Shown one piece after another: positions 52,598-62,397 of a stretch of 64,000 nucleotides of DNA (position 1 is the first letter of the stretch; each line of letters starts with the position of its first letter). The stretch is taken from positions 3,601,501-3,665,500 of the forward strand of contig NZ_CP090095.1 of assembly GCF_021391675.1 (NCBI RefSeq), in the 5' to 3' direction. The notes beneath the pieces were generated by a model that searched no databases, had not been told where the DNA came from, and was given only the letters and a program-made list of their open reading frames with translations. The position numbers and the translations under genes are program-made. This DNA comes from Neorhizobium galegae (lineage in GTDB: Bacteria > Pseudomonadota > Alphaproteobacteria > Rhizobiales > Rhizobiaceae).

Positions 52598-54050
52598 AGC
52601 ATCTCCTGATCGTGGCGGCCGCATGGCGCCGCTTGCGAAGCTCCCGGTCTTCTGGGCGCTCGAAGGAAGGCCCGTCATCGTTGCCGGCGGGTCGGATGCG
52701 GCCGCGTGGAAAGCCGAGCTGCTCGCTGCCTGCGGAGCCAATGTACATGTCTATGCGGATAGGCTGTCCGAGACATTCGAAAAGCTGATCGACCGCGGGG
52801 CGGAACATCCGCAGGGCCGCTTTATTCATCATCCGAAGGTGTGGGACGATTCGATTTTCGCGGGCGCAGCGATCGCGATTGCGGATTGCGAGGATGAGGA
52901 CGAGGTGCAGGCATTTTTCAACGCTGCCCGCGCGGCGGGCGTGCCGGTCAACGTCATCGACAAGCCAGCCTTCTGCCAGTTCCAATTCGGTTCGATCGTC
53001 AACCGCTCGCCGGTCGTCGTATCCATTTCAACCGATGGCGCAGCGCCGATCCTGGCGCAGGCGATCCGCCGTCGTATCGAAACCCTGCTGCCGGCCTCGT
53101 TGAAAAGCTGGGCGGAACTCGCCCAGTCGCTCAGGGAAAAGATCAACGACCGCCTGGCGCCCGGCCTGCAGCGGAGAGCCTTCTGGGAACGTTTCGTGGA
53201 CCGCGCCTTCGGCAGCGAACCGGGATCGGGCAGCGAAGCCGCGATCCTCGCCGATGCCGGCCGCGTGGCATCCTCGGCCCATAAGGGCCGTGTTACCCTC
53301 GTCGGCGCCGGGCCTGGCGATGCGGAACTGCTGACGTTGAAGGCCGTGCGTGCCCTGCAGGCGGCCGACGTCATCCTGTTCGACGATCTCGTCTCCGACG
53401 AGGTGCTGGAACTCGCGCGCCGCGAGGCGAAACGGATGCTGGTGGGAAAGCGCGGTGGTCGGGTAAGCTGCCGCCAGGAAGACATCAACGACATGCTGGT
53501 GAAGTTCGCCAAGGCGGGCAAACGCGTCGTCCGCCTGAAATCCGGCGACCCGATGATCTTTGGCCGTGCCGGAGAGGAGATCGCCTGCCTGGAACGAGAA
53601 GGCATCCCCGTCGACGTCGTGCCGGGCATCACTTCGGCGAGCGCCATGGCCTCGCGGCTCGGCGTGTCGCTCACCCATCGCGACCATGCGCAGGGCGTTC
53701 GTTTCGTCACCGGCCATTCGCGCAAGGGCGTGCTGCCCGACAATCTGGATTGGAAAAGCCTCGCCGACCCGCGAACCACGACCATCTATTACATGGCGGG
53801 ACGCACCGCGGGCGAGATCGTCAGCAAGCTGACGGACGCCGGCATGACGCACGACATGCCGGTCGTGGTCGTCAGCGCGGTGACGCGGGCGAACGAGCGG
53901 CGCTGGGCCGGACGGCTGAGCGACATGGCCACGGCCATGGCAGAGATCGGCATCGATGAACCCGTGTTGATCGGCATCGGCCACGTATTTCGCAAGGCTG
54001 ATTTTGCCGACTGCACGCAGTGGAGCGACCAGGCCGCGGCAAGCGCCTGA
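52569..54050 (+). CDS. cysG: Siroheme synthase
   Basis: A 493-residue CysG. The N-terminal part (20-220) is the precorrin-2 dehydrogenase/ferrochelatase domain (PVIVAGGSDAAAWKAELLAACGA). The C-terminal part (240-485) is uroporphyrinogen-III methyltransferase (VTLVGAGPGDAELLTLKAVRAL, DVVPGITSASA, YMAGRTAG). It makes siroheme for NirB from uroporphyrinogen III. The ATG at 52569 has AGGGG before it and overlaps nasA by 29 bp; an ATG at 52623 lacks a site. It closes the nitrate operon and is followed by a terminator. Confidence 0.95.
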   Translation: MDVLQQPRNEASPDRGGRMAPLAKLPVFWALEGRPVIVAGGSDAAAWKAELLAACGANVHVYADRLSETFEKLIDRGAEHPQGRFIHHPKVWDDSIFAGAAIAIADCEDEDEVQAFFNAARAAGVPVNVIDKPAFCQFQFGSIVNRSPVVVSISTDGAAPILAQAIRRRIETLLPASLKSWAELAQSLREKINDRLAPGLQRRAFWERFVDRAFGSEPGSGSEAAILADAGRVASSAHKGRVTLVGAGPGDAELLTLKAVRALQAADVILFDDLVSDEVLELARREAKRMLVGKRGGRVSCRQEDINDMLVKFAKAGKRVVRLKSGDPMIFGRAGEEIACLEREGIPVDVVPGITSASAMASRLGVSLTHRDHAQGVRFVTGHSRKGVLPDNLDWKSLADPRTTTIYYMAGRTAGEIVSKLTDAGMTHDMPVVVVSAVTRANERRWAGRLSDMATAMAEIGIDEPVLIGIGHVFRKADFADCTQWSDQAAASA

Positions 54051-54054
54051 CGAA

Positions 54055-54080
54055 AAAGGGGCGGTAAAAACCGCCCCTTT
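54055..54080. terminator. Bidirectional terminator between cysG and exoP
   Basis: Perfect 10-bp arms AAAGGGGCGG (54055-54064) and CCGCCCCTTT (54071-54080) with a six-base loop. Read leftward, the stem is followed by five T residues, so it is a good terminator for the exo operon; rightward the T-run is only three. It lies between convergent cysG and exoP. Confidence 0.85.
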
Positions 54081-54090
54081 GGATCACAGG

Positions 54091-56427
54091 TCAGCGAGGC
54101 GCCGAGGTGGAGCCTTCCTTGTAGTATGAGACGTAGCTGCTGTGCAGCCGCTCCGGCGAACCCGGATCGGCATAGCGGTGCAACTCCGACATTTCCGTCT
54201 TGTTGAGGATCACGCCGACCGTTTTCGAAGCGATCTGCGGTTCGGACCGGATGATGGACTGCACCGCCTTCGCAGGGGTCACGCCCCACTCGGTGACGAA
54301 GACGAAACCGTCGACATAGGGCTCGAAGGCCTTGGCATCGATCACCGGGAGGAGCGGAGCCAGATCGACGACGATGACGTCGAACGTATCCTTGATGCTT
54401 TCGAGGAAATGGCTCATGCCGGAAGAAGCGAGGAGTTCACTCGTATGGGCGAGCTGCTTGCTGCGCGTCGTCATCGGCAGGATCGTCAGGCGCGACCGGC
54501 GGTCGACACGTGCGGCATTGGTCCATGGCGTCTGCTGGAGCACCACTTCGACCAGGCCGACTTCCGGCTCGGAGGCCAGCATGCGGCTGAGACCCGGATT
54601 GCGCAGGTCGCCGTCGATCACCAGCGTGCGAACGCCCGTCGAGGCGATCAGCCCGGCGAAATTGGCGGCGACCATGGATTTCCCTTCGCCCGGCAGGCAG
54701 GAGACCACGCCGATCACCCGGCATTTCCGATCCTGCAGCATGATATCGCATGCAAGCTTGGCGTTGCGCAGCGTCTCTGCGAACTGAGACCGCGGCGCCT
54801 CGACCGCCACCCGCATCAATCGCCGGAACGAGATCGGGTTGCCGGGAGGTGCTCCTGCCGCTTCGGCGTCGGTCGTTGCCGGCGGCGGCGTTTCCTCCGC
54901 ACTGGCGCCGCTCACCATCGGCAGGTAGCCGAGGAAGCGAAGGCCCAGTTTCTCCTGCACATCGTCGCCGGTCCGGAAGAACCGCTCGCGGAATTCCAGG
55001 AGCGTTGCCGCCGCTCCGCCGATCAGCAGGCCGAGCACGATGGAGAGCGCCATGGTCAGCGTCTTGCGCGGGCTGGAGGGGGCCGTCGGCAGACCGGCGT
55101 CGGAGATCACGCGGGCCTTGGCGATCGGGAAGGATTGCCGCTGCGTCGCTTCCTCGAAGCGCCCGAGATAGGATTCATAGAGCGTCTTCAGCGCCGCCGC
55201 CTTCTGCTCCAGTTCGCGCAGCTGGACCATCGAGACATTCGCTTCCGAATTGCGGCCCGCAACCCGGTCGATACTCTCACGCAGCGATTTTTCGCGCGAA
55301 CTCGCCACCTCGAATATGTTGCGGAAGCTGCCGGTCAATTGCTGCAGCTCGCGGTAAATCTGCTGCGCGAGTTCGCTCTTTTCCGCCTTGAGCGCGACCG
55401 CCTGCGGATGGTTGGCGCCGAACTGCTGGATGATGCCCTGCTCGCGGTCGGAAATGTTGATGTAACGCTTCCGGAGGTCCTGAATGACCGTGTTGTCCGT
55501 ATCGCGAGCCGAAACGACGGCGTTCTGAACGGCTGCGTCAGGCCCCTTGTCGATGATCGCCTGATATTGATTATAGCGTGCCGAAGCGGTGGCTGCATCG
55601 GCCTGCGCCACGATCAGCTGGCTGTTGAGATCCGAAAGCTGCTGCGTCGACAGGAGTTCGCCGCGCGGCGAAACCAGACCGTGCTGGGTCTTGAATTGCT
55701 CGACGGCAAGCGAGGCCTGCTGCGAACGGCTGTTGAGATCGTTCAGGCGCTCCTGCAGCCAGAGCGAAGCCCGCTCCGTCGCATCGAAATTCGCGTTGAG
55801 CTGTTCGGTGAGGTAGGATTCCGCATAGGTCCGCGTGATCATCGCGGCAAGCTGCGGATCCGGCGAACGAACGGACAGTGCGATCACCGAGCTGCGGCCG
55901 ACACGCTCCACGGTCAGCGATTGCTGCAGGACGGCCGCCGCCTTTTCGCGCCGGCCCATCCGGATATTCTCCTCGGAAGCCGGCGGACTGCCGGGGGTCA
56001 GAAGCGCGACGACGCTGCGGATGGCGCCCTTGGCAAGATCGACCGGCGACTGCGGCGGATTGACCACCGTGTCGTTCTGATCGAGCTTGGCCTTGTCTAC
56101 CACCCTCACCGCCAATGCCTTGGATTTCAGGATCTCGACTGCGCTCGACATGCGGTTGTCGATCTGTTGGGCCGACTGGCTGTCCTGCGCGTCGTCAGCA
56201 TAACGGGAAAGGTTCTCGTCGATGAGGATCTGCGTCAGGGCGGTGTAGATCGGCTGCGCCATCACCAGGTAGAGCCCGGCAAGGGCAACGGTGGCGATGA
56301 GGCAGACGACGACGATGCCCGAACGACGGATCGCAGCCGCCCAGAGCTTGTCGAGATCGATGAACGTGTCGTTATCCCGCGTTTCGCTCGGGAATATCGT
56401 TCTCGGTCGGAAGTTTACCTGATCCAT
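54091..56427 (-). CDS. exoP: Succinoglycan co-polymerase / tyrosine autokinase
   Basis: A 778-residue PCP2a protein. TM1 (about 36-57) and TM2 (about 445-468) bound a long periplasmic Wzz/coiled-coil domain. The cytoplasmic BY-kinase has Walker A SCLPGEGKSMVAANF (about 573-587), Walker A' VIDGDLRNPGLS and Walker B VIVVDLAPLL. The C-terminus has a tyrosine cluster (RYADPG, SSYVSYYKEG) for autophosphorylation. It controls succinoglycan chain length and export with ExoQ/ExoT, which are outside the window. It is the last gene of the leftward exo operon. Confidence 0.94.
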   Translation of the reverse strand: MDQVNFRPRTIFPSETRDNDTFIDLDKLWAAAIRRSGIVVVCLIATVALAGLYLVMAQPIYTALTQILIDENLSRYADDAQDSQSAQQIDNRMSSAVEILKSKALAVRVVDKAKLDQNDTVVNPPQSPVDLAKGAIRSVVALLTPGSPPASEENIRMGRREKAAAVLQQSLTVERVGRSSVIALSVRSPDPQLAAMITRTYAESYLTEQLNANFDATERASLWLQERLNDLNSRSQQASLAVEQFKTQHGLVSPRGELLSTQQLSDLNSQLIVAQADAATASARYNQYQAIIDKGPDAAVQNAVVSARDTDNTVIQDLRKRYINISDREQGIIQQFGANHPQAVALKAEKSELAQQIYRELQQLTGSFRNIFEVASSREKSLRESIDRVAGRNSEANVSMVQLRELEQKAAALKTLYESYLGRFEEATQRQSFPIAKARVISDAGLPTAPSSPRKTLTMALSIVLGLLIGGAAATLLEFRERFFRTGDDVQEKLGLRFLGYLPMVSGASAEETPPPATTDAEAAGAPPGNPISFRRLMRVAVEAPRSQFAETLRNAKLACDIMLQDRKCRVIGVVSCLPGEGKSMVAANFAGLIASTGVRTLVIDGDLRNPGLSRMLASEPEVGLVEVVLQQTPWTNAARVDRRSRLTILPMTTRSKQLAHTSELLASSGMSHFLESIKDTFDVIVVDLAPLLPVIDAKAFEPYVDGFVFVTEWGVTPAKAVQSIIRSEPQIASKTVGVILNKTEMSELHRYADPGSPERLHSSYVSYYKEGSTSAPR

Positions 56428-56501
56428 AGGACCCGCTTTCTGGAGCTTTGGGGGACGGATGGCGGATTGCCGCCATCCGTCTCGTATGACTTGAATGCGC
56501 G

Positions 56502-57407
56502 TCAGGCGGCTTTGACCCGCGTTTCGTGCGACATCATCAGTTCCTTGATGGAGGCGTAAATCTCGGCCCCCATATCCTGGCGAAGCATGGCGAAGGCGAC
56601 ATTCGCTTCGATAAAGCCGCGCTTGCTGCCGCAGTCGAATGTGCGTCCCTGATAGGGATGCGCATGAAACGGCTGGACCTGCGCAAGCTTGTGCATGCTG
56701 TCCGTCAGCTGAATTTCGTTGCCGGCGCCGCGTTCCTGCCGGGCAAGCAATTCGAAGATTTCCGGCTGCAGAATATAACGCCCATTCAGGTAATAGTTGG
56801 ACGGCGCCTCAGCAGGTTTCGGTTTTTCGACCATCTCCGTCACCTCGAAACCATGCGACACGCTGTGGCCGACACCCACGATACCATAACTCGACGTCTC
56901 TTCCGGCGCACATTCCTCGACCGCAAAGACATTGCCGCCGACTTCTTCATAGAGATCCATCAGCCCGGCCATGCAGCCCTGCGGACCGTAGGAAACCATG
57001 TCGGGCAGAAGCAGCGCGAACGGTTCGTTGCCGACCAGTTCACGGGCGCACCAGACCGCATGGCCAAGCCCGAGCGGCACCTGCTGGCGCGTATAGCTGA
57101 CGGTGCCGGCGACCGGCAGCATCTTTTCGAGTTGGGTAACCTGGACCGTCTTGCCCGAGCGGGTCAGCGTCGCGACGAGCTCCGGCGCGCTGTCGAAATA
57201 GTCCTCGATCGCGGTTTTGTTGCGGCTGGTCACAAAAATGATGTGCTCGATTCCCGCCTGCATGGCTTCGTCGACCGCATATTGAACGACGGGCCGATCG
57301 ACGATCGTCAACATTTCCTTCGGCATGGCCTTGGTGGCCGGCAGGAACCGAGTGCCGTTGCCTGCGACGGGTATCACCGCCTTTCGAACTGGTCTTTTCA
57401 TGTCCAT
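56502..57407 (-). CDS. exoN: UTP-glucose-1-phosphate uridylyltransferase
   Basis: A 301-residue GalU-type nucleotidyltransferase. The N-terminal [24 protein letters not shown] (9-32) is the UTP-binding motif, and [20 protein letters not shown] and [14 protein letters not shown] complete the active site. It makes UDP-glucose for succinoglycan. Starts at 57407 and 57401 are both possible; the second gives an ATGA overlap with the exoO stop. It lies between exoO and exoP, as in Sinorhizobium. Confidence 0.94.
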   Translation of the reverse strand: MDMKRPVRKAVIPVAGNGTRFLPATKAMPKEMLTIVDRPVVQYAVDEAMQAGIEHIIFVTSRNKTAIEDYFDSAPELVATLTRSGKTVQVTQLEKMLPVAGTVSYTRQQVPLGLGHAVWCARELVGNEPFALLLPDMVSYGPQGCMAGLMDLYEEVGGNVFAVEECAPEETSSYGIVGVGHSVSHGFEVTEMVEKPKPAEAPSNYYLNGRYILQPEIFELLARQERGAGNEIQLTDSMHKLAQVQPFHAHPYQGRTFDCGSKRGFIEANVAFAMLRQDMGAEIYASIKELMMSHETRVKAA

Positions 57408-58423
57408 TCCTTCGTCCTTTCTGAGGGCGCCCCCGCCCTATTGATCGGATTTTCAGTTGACGTCGGCCGCTTCACCAGCCGGCGCATGCGAACGGCGATC
57501 GGCATGCGCAGAAGTCGGAGCGCACGTGGGTTTTCGATTGCCGTTTTCAGGAAGCCGCCGACGGAACCCTTTTTGATTTCGTCGACGAGCGTGAGAAATG
57601 AACCCGCTTCGAGGATGCTGCGGGTCCGCCTGCGCTGGGCAGCCGAGGCCTTCGCATCCAGCTTGTAGCGGGCGAGAAAAACGCGGTCGGAGGCCAGCAT
57701 CGCATCCAGGTGGCTCTGCTCCAGGACGCGCGAAATCGAGTCCTGGCGCAGGTGATAGACATATCCGATCTCCGGCGCGATCGCGCATCGCGCACCGCTC
57801 GCCAGGGCAGAAGCAAGCAGCAGATAGTCTTCGCCGATCCGCAGCGCCTCGTCGAAGCGCAGCCCGTGCTCGACGAGAAACGCGCGTTCGAAGATCGGCT
57901 TCATGTAGCCGAAGTTGAAGGTCGACTGGAAAATCACGTTCGAGCCGATGAAATCGGCAAGCGTCAGCATCGACCGCTGCCTGAGCGCCTCCTTGGAGAA
58001 CATCGCATGGGGCGCCCCATGGTCGAACGGGATGACGTCGAGATTGTCGACGACGATCTGTGCCTGCGCATCCTCGGCCCGCTCCAGCATGGTCAACAGC
58101 CTGACGGGATAGACCGTGTCGTCGGAATCGAGAATGGCGACCCAACGACCCCTTGCCGCAGCAAGCCCGGCGTTTCGAGCCGCAGCCGGCCCGCCGTTCA
58201 CCGCCTGGGCGATCAGCCTGACCCGCTGATCGGAATAGCCTTCCGCGATTGCCCGCGTCCCGTCCGTCGAACAATCGTCGACGACGATCACTTCGAGCGT
58301 GACGCCGATCTGGGCGAGCGCACTGTCGATCGCACGCGCGAGCGTCTCCTCGGCGTTGTAAGCTGCAATCACAAAGCTCACGTCGGGCTGGAAATCCGGG
58401 GCCTGCATATCATGCATCGTCAT
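57398..58423 (-). CDS. exoO: Glycosyltransferase family 2, ExoO-like
   Basis: A 341-residue GT-A enzyme: [21 protein letters not shown] (16-36), [12 protein letters not shown], and a DSDD metal motif ([15 protein letters not shown] near 100), with a C-terminal acceptor domain. In succinoglycan assembly ExoO adds a glucose to the lipid-linked chain. The name rests on position between exoM and exoN and on length. The ATG at 58423 overlaps the exoM stop; another ATG lies at 58417. Confidence 0.88.
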   Translation of the reverse strand: MTMHDMQAPDFQPDVSFVIAAYNAEETLARAIDSALAQIGVTLEVIVVDDCSTDGTRAIAEGYSDQRVRLIAQAVNGGPAAARNAGLAAARGRWVAILDSDDTVYPVRLLTMLERAEDAQAQIVVDNLDVIPFDHGAPHAMFSKEALRQRSMLTLADFIGSNVIFQSTFNFGYMKPIFERAFLVEHGLRFDEALRIGEDYLLLASALASGARCAIAPEIGYVYHLRQDSISRVLEQSHLDAMLASDRVFLARYKLDAKASAAQRRRTRSILEAGSFLTLVDEIKKGSVGGFLKTAIENPRALRLLRMPIAVRMRRLVKRPTSTENPINRAGAPSERTKEWT

Positions 58424-59352
58424 GTGGCTTCGGCGGCTCCGTATTGGCGGATCTCGCGGATGCCGAGCGTGCCCGTGACCGCGCCGGCATGGAGTGCCGC
58501 ACGAAGGGCGTAGCGAATACGGGTGACCGGCGAGGCAATGGTTGCCGCCGTCACTGCCAGGCAGTAACCGAGCTTCAGCGCAGCAAGCGCGGTCTGCTTG
58601 ATCCGGCCGAGGCCGGAATTCTTTGTCGCAAGGATGCGCCCATGCGTCTGCCCGGAACGGAACCTGCGCTTGGCGAGCCAGGCGAAACTTGCCCGCTTTT
58701 CTGGAACCAGTTCCTCGACCGTTGCATCCGATGCAAATTCGATCCGCCCGCCCGCATCCGTCAAGGCGGTGAAGAAATGCGTGTCCTCGCCGCCGCTCTG
58801 CCCGAGCGAAAGCGCGAACCTGCGGCCCGCAACGACCGGCGAACGCATGTGGAGAAGGGTATTGCAGGTATAACCCGTCCTGATCTGCCCGCCGACCCAG
58901 ACGGGCATGGTCGAGTGAAAATCGCCCTTGCGCATCCAGTCGGCGCTTTGGGTTCCATAGACCGCCCTCACCGGCCCGAGAACCGCATCGGCTCCGGTCA
59001 GCCTCGCCGTCGATACGAGCCCGACCAGCCATTCCGGCTCCGCCGTCTCGTCGTCGTCGATGAAGGCGAGGTAGTCCGCATCGCTTTCGGCGAGGCAGGC
59101 ATTGCGGGCGATCGAGATATTCGATTTCGGGCAATGCACATAGCGGATCGGGAACGGCGAACGCTCCCGCAAACCATCCACCAGCCCGCTTGCGCTCGGG
59201 CTTGCATCGTTATCGGCAACGATCAGGCGCAGTTCCGCGCCCGCCGGCACGGCAATCTCGAAGAGCGAGATCAGCGTTTCGGCGAGTTCCGGACGCCGGT
59301 AGGTGCAGATACCGATATCGATGCGGAACGGCCTTTCCTCTGCCACCATCAA
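58420..59352 (-). CDS. exoM: Glycosyltransferase family 2, ExoM-like
   Basis: A 310-residue GT-A enzyme with IDIGICTYRRPELAETL (11-27), IVADNDASPSASG, FIDDDETAEPEWL (metal DDD) and a GGEDTHFFTAL acceptor-side motif. ExoM of Sinorhizobium, of nearly the same length, adds the fourth sugar of the octasaccharide. It is coupled to exoA upstream and exoO downstream by 4-bp overlaps. Confidence 0.92.
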   Translation of the reverse strand: MMVAEERPFRIDIGICTYRRPELAETLISLFEIAVPAGAELRLIVADNDASPSASGLVDGLRERSPFPIRYVHCPKSNISIARNACLAESDADYLAFIDDDETAEPEWLVGLVSTARLTGADAVLGPVRAVYGTQSADWMRKGDFHSTMPVWVGGQIRTGYTCNTLLHMRSPVVAGRRFALSLGQSGGEDTHFFTALTDAGGRIEFASDATVEELVPEKRASFAWLAKRRFRSGQTHGRILATKNSGLGRIKQTALAALKLGYCLAVTAATIASPVTRIRYALRAALHAGAVTGTLGIREIRQYGAAEAT

Positions 59353-60359
59353 GCGATCCTCCGTGGGCGGATGCCGATCAGTTCCAGCCAGAAGCCGGCC
59401 GACCAGGCGAAATGCATGATCATCGCGGAGAGCGAGGCGAGCGGGCCGTAGGGGTTGTTCTTACCCACAGCCAGCCAGAAGCCGTAACCGATGCAGGCGG
59501 CGGCCCAGATGACCATCGGTATGGCCGCCCACCAATAGAGAAGCGCAAGCAACGCCCCGACAACGACGGGTGCCACCGCAAGCGGGATCGCCTGCCTGAG
59601 CTTGGGGATCGAGCGATGTTTGATCAGGTTCTTCGCCCGGCCGCGGCCATAGGCGAGATATTGCCGGAACAGCGCGGGAGCGCTCGAACGCGGATAATAG
59701 GTCATGTAGGTCTTGCCGGTCATCCAGATGCGGAAGGCGGCGGCGCGCAGCCGGAAATCCAGCTCGGCGTCCTCGTTATGGCTGAAGCTTTCGTCATATC
59801 CGCCGACCGCCCGGAAGGCTTCGATCCGCATCAGCGCGTGGTGGCCGTGATCGACCCATTCGCCGCCACCGCCGGCCCGATGTTTCGAACCGCCATTGCC
59901 GAGCTTGGAATTCTGCGCCACCGCGGTCGCCTTCTGGAAGGCACCGAAACCGACCGTCTCCATCCCGACCACCACGGAATCGGCATCCATGCCGATCGCC
60001 TCCTGCAGAAGCGTGCGGCAGTAGTCGTCCGGGTAGTCCCCATGCGCATCGATGCGGATGAGAAAGTCCCGGCCCTCGCCGAACCGATCGACGGCGAGGT
60101 TGATGGCGGCACTCTGGATGCGCTTGCGATTGCCGAGCAAGACGACGTCCCGGATCTCCGGGATGAGGCTCTGGACGATGTCCGTCGTGCCGTCCTGGCT
60201 GCCGCCGTCGGCGACGACGATCAGCATGTCCATGTCGCCGCGCTGGCTATTCAGCTTGTGCAACAGCGGCGCGATGGTCGCCGCTTCGTTGAGGCACGGG
60301 ATCACCAGAAGCGTCCGGATCTCGGACATCTGGGCATTGGAGTGAGAACGCAAAACCAT
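59349..60359 (-). CDS. exoA: Glycosyltransferase family 2, ExoA-like
   Basis: A 336-residue GT-A enzyme with TLLVIPCLNEAATIAPLLHKL (16-36), VVADGGSQDGT, and RIDAHGDYPDDYC (metal DAH). Two to four C-terminal hydrophobic segments (from PLAVAPVVVGALLALLYWW) anchor it to the membrane. ExoA adds the third sugar, a beta-1,3 glucose, of the succinoglycan repeat. GAGG lies 8-11 bases before the ATG at 60359. The exoL stop is 8 bp upstream. Confidence 0.93.
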   Translation of the reverse strand: MVLRSHSNAQMSEIRTLLVIPCLNEAATIAPLLHKLNSQRGDMDMLIVVADGGSQDGTTDIVQSLIPEIRDVVLLGNRKRIQSAAINLAVDRFGEGRDFLIRIDAHGDYPDDYCRTLLQEAIGMDADSVVVGMETVGFGAFQKATAVAQNSKLGNGGSKHRAGGGGEWVDHGHHALMRIEAFRAVGGYDESFSHNEDAELDFRLRAAAFRIWMTGKTYMTYYPRSSAPALFRQYLAYGRGRAKNLIKHRSIPKLRQAIPLAVAPVVVGALLALLYWWAAIPMVIWAAACIGYGFWLAVGKNNPYGPLASLSAMIMHFAWSAGFWLELIGIRPRRIA

Positions 60360-60367
60360 ACTCCACC

Positions 60368-61576
60368 TCACGATTGCAGGGTTGAAACAGCCGGCATTTC
60401 GGCCGGCGACGGGACGTTGGGATGTAGGACGGCGAGCCGCGAAACAAGGGCGCGACAATCCGCCGGACCGGTCACCCACTGGCTGCGCTCCACGGCGGCA
60501 AGCCGGGAAAAGAGGTCAAGGTAACGCGCTTCCGTCATTTCCTTGAACAGCGCTTCGAGCGTCTCCGCCGTCACGTGATTGCGCACCAGGCCGATGCCTC
60601 GCTTGCCGATGAAGCGGCCGGTCTCGGTGCCTGCAAGCGCGATCGGAACGGCGCCGTACAGCCCGCCTTCATAGAGCCGGTTCGGCAGCAGCCAGCTGGA
60701 ATTCAGCCCCTCCTCGAAAAAATCGATCGCCCAGGTGAACTGCACGTCGCCGTAGATCGCAGAAAGATCCTCGGGATTGCGGTAGGCACCGTGGAACTCG
60801 ACATGCGGGGCGGCAGCAACCTTCGCATCGAAATCGTCGAACTCGCTGTAAGCCGGGCGGCCTCGCAATACGATCTCGACCTTCCCGTCCATGCGGGCCG
60901 CGAAATCGATCAGCATATCGAGCGACTTGCGGCAGCGGATCGCCCCGAACCAGCCGATCCGCCAGGGCTTGCCCGGCTCCGGTGGGCGGGGCTGGAGCGG
61001 CCCGGAAACCAGTGCCGGCTCGAGGGCAAGCACCTTGTTTTCCAGAAGCAGAACCGGCAGGTCGAGACCGGAACGCGGTTTGAAGAAATTATCCACGAAA
61101 GCCGGGGAGCTGGTGATCAGCAGGCTGGCGCGGCGGCCGAAAAACAGCTGCGCCTGGCGCATCAGGCGACCCTTCATTCCCGCGTCGAGAAGCAGGCGGT
61201 GAATATCGAGGCATTCGTAGACGACGGGAACCTGGCGGCTGAACATGGACGCGGCGCGTCCGGCAAGCGCCAGCGTCTCCAGATTGCGAGCGATGATGAC
61301 GTCGGGGACGGCGATATCAGCCAGGGTCCGCTTCAGCCTCATGCGGGCGGCAAGAACCGCTCCGATGCGCTGCGCAAACCGCCCGTCCGCCGTCTGCCCG
61401 AGTGAAACGGTCGTCACATCCCGCTCGTCGGCAAGCACGTTCGAGCCGCGCTCAAAGCCCGCGACGGTGACGGTCGCACCGCCGGCCTTCAAGGTCAGCA
61501 CGCGCCGCCGGATGGCCGCGTCGGCCATGTCATGCGCGAGATAGAGAACGTTCAAAGTCAAATCGTCCAACTCCAT
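60368..61576 (-). CDS. exoL: Glycosyltransferase, ExoL-like
   Basis: A 402-residue GT-B-type protein (NVLYLAHDMADAAIRRRVLTL start, WRIGWFGAIRCRKSLDMLID hinge, GLNSSWLLPNRLYEGGLYGAVPIAL C-terminal motif). ExoL of Sinorhizobium, also about 400 residues, adds the second glucose after the galactose. It lies 8 bp before exoA and 20 bp after exoK. Confidence 0.92.
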   Translation of the reverse strand: MELDDLTLNVLYLAHDMADAAIRRRVLTLKAGGATVTVAGFERGSNVLADERDVTTVSLGQTADGRFAQRIGAVLAARMRLKRTLADIAVPDVIIARNLETLALAGRAASMFSRQVPVVYECLDIHRLLLDAGMKGRLMRQAQLFFGRRASLLITSSPAFVDNFFKPRSGLDLPVLLLENKVLALEPALVSGPLQPRPPEPGKPWRIGWFGAIRCRKSLDMLIDFAARMDGKVEIVLRGRPAYSEFDDFDAKVAAAPHVEFHGAYRNPEDLSAIYGDVQFTWAIDFFEEGLNSSWLLPNRLYEGGLYGAVPIALAGTETGRFIGKRGIGLVRNHVTAETLEALFKEMTEARYLDLFSRLAAVERSQWVTGPADCRALVSRLAVLHPNVPSPAEMPAVSTLQS

Positions 61577-61596
61577 TGTCGAGCCGCCAAGGCGGC

Positions 61597-62394
61597 TCAG
61601 CCGAGCGTGCAGAGCACGGATTCAGGAAAGCGGCATTTCTCGCCGATCGCGGTAAAGGAGATCCGGTCGACGGTCATCGAGGTCGGCTGAGTGTAGGAGA
61701 ATGCGCCCATCCACTGCTTGAGCGTGTCGGTTCCCCAGAGGCTGAGAAAAATCTTCTGGGGGTTTTGCGGGATCTTCGTCTTGTCCGTCACTTCGTGGAC
61801 GAGCTTGCCGTTCACGAAGTAACGGAGGCGGCTCTCCTCCCAGATGAACGCATAGTCGTTGAAACCCTGGTCCGCACCGCCTGCGACCGGAACCAGCTTT
61901 TCATTATTGCCCTTGGCGGAAACATACTGATTGAGCTGGACCTGGCCGGTATTCTTGCCGAGCACTTCGAAATCGATCTCGTCATGCGGTTTCTTGTCGG
62001 TCGGGCCGATATAGGTGAAGAACGCCGAATTGAGCCCTGAGCCCGTCGCGGATTTCATGCGCACCTCGTAGGTCCCATAGCCGAAACGCGCCTTGGTCTG
62101 GATTTCGCCACAGGCGAAGTCACGGTCGCCGGTCTTGTCTCCCGTGAAGCTGAGCTGCAGGGCGCCGCCTTCGACCTTCACCTGCTTTTTCGACCAGGTG
62201 CAGTTCTGGTGCTTGCCGTTGTTCCAGCCGTCAGAGACGTACCAGACGGAACGATCGAGGCTGTCGAAGTTCTCCACGAAGGACTGACCCGCAGCACCCT
62301 GTTGGGCATGTGCTGCGGGGGAGAGAAATCCAGACACCGCGGCAGCGATGATAACCTGGCAGGTTAGTTGAATCTGTCTGGCCTTGGCCGTCAT
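61597..62394 (-). CDS. exoK: Endo-beta-1,3-1,4-glycanase, GH16
   Basis: A 265-residue secreted glycanase with a signal peptide (1-30, ending PAAHA). The GH16 active site is DEIDFE with Glu139 (nucleophile), Asp141 and Glu143 (acid/base). It cuts nascent succinoglycan to low-molecular-weight forms outside the cell. Secretion in Sinorhizobium is by the PrsDE system for ExsH and by a distinct route for ExoK; here a Sec signal is visible. It starts 3 bp after the exoH stop. Confidence 0.95.
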   Translation of the reverse strand: MTAKARQIQLTCQVIIAAAVSGFLSPAAHAQQGAAGQSFVENFDSLDRSVWYVSDGWNNGKHQNCTWSKKQVKVEGGALQLSFTGDKTGDRDFACGEIQTKARFGYGTYEVRMKSATGSGLNSAFFTYIGPTDKKPHDEIDFEVLGKNTGQVQLNQYVSAKGNNEKLVPVAGGADQGFNDYAFIWEESRLRYFVNGKLVHEVTDKTKIPQNPQKIFLSLWGTDTLKQWMGAFSYTQPTSMTVDRISFTAIGEKCRFPESVLCTLG

Positions 62395-62397
62395 GTT

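Noticed and set aside
54142..56559. An 805-codon + strand frame opposite exoP
   Set aside because: It mirrors exoP, has no motif and would overlap a well-supported kinase gene completely.
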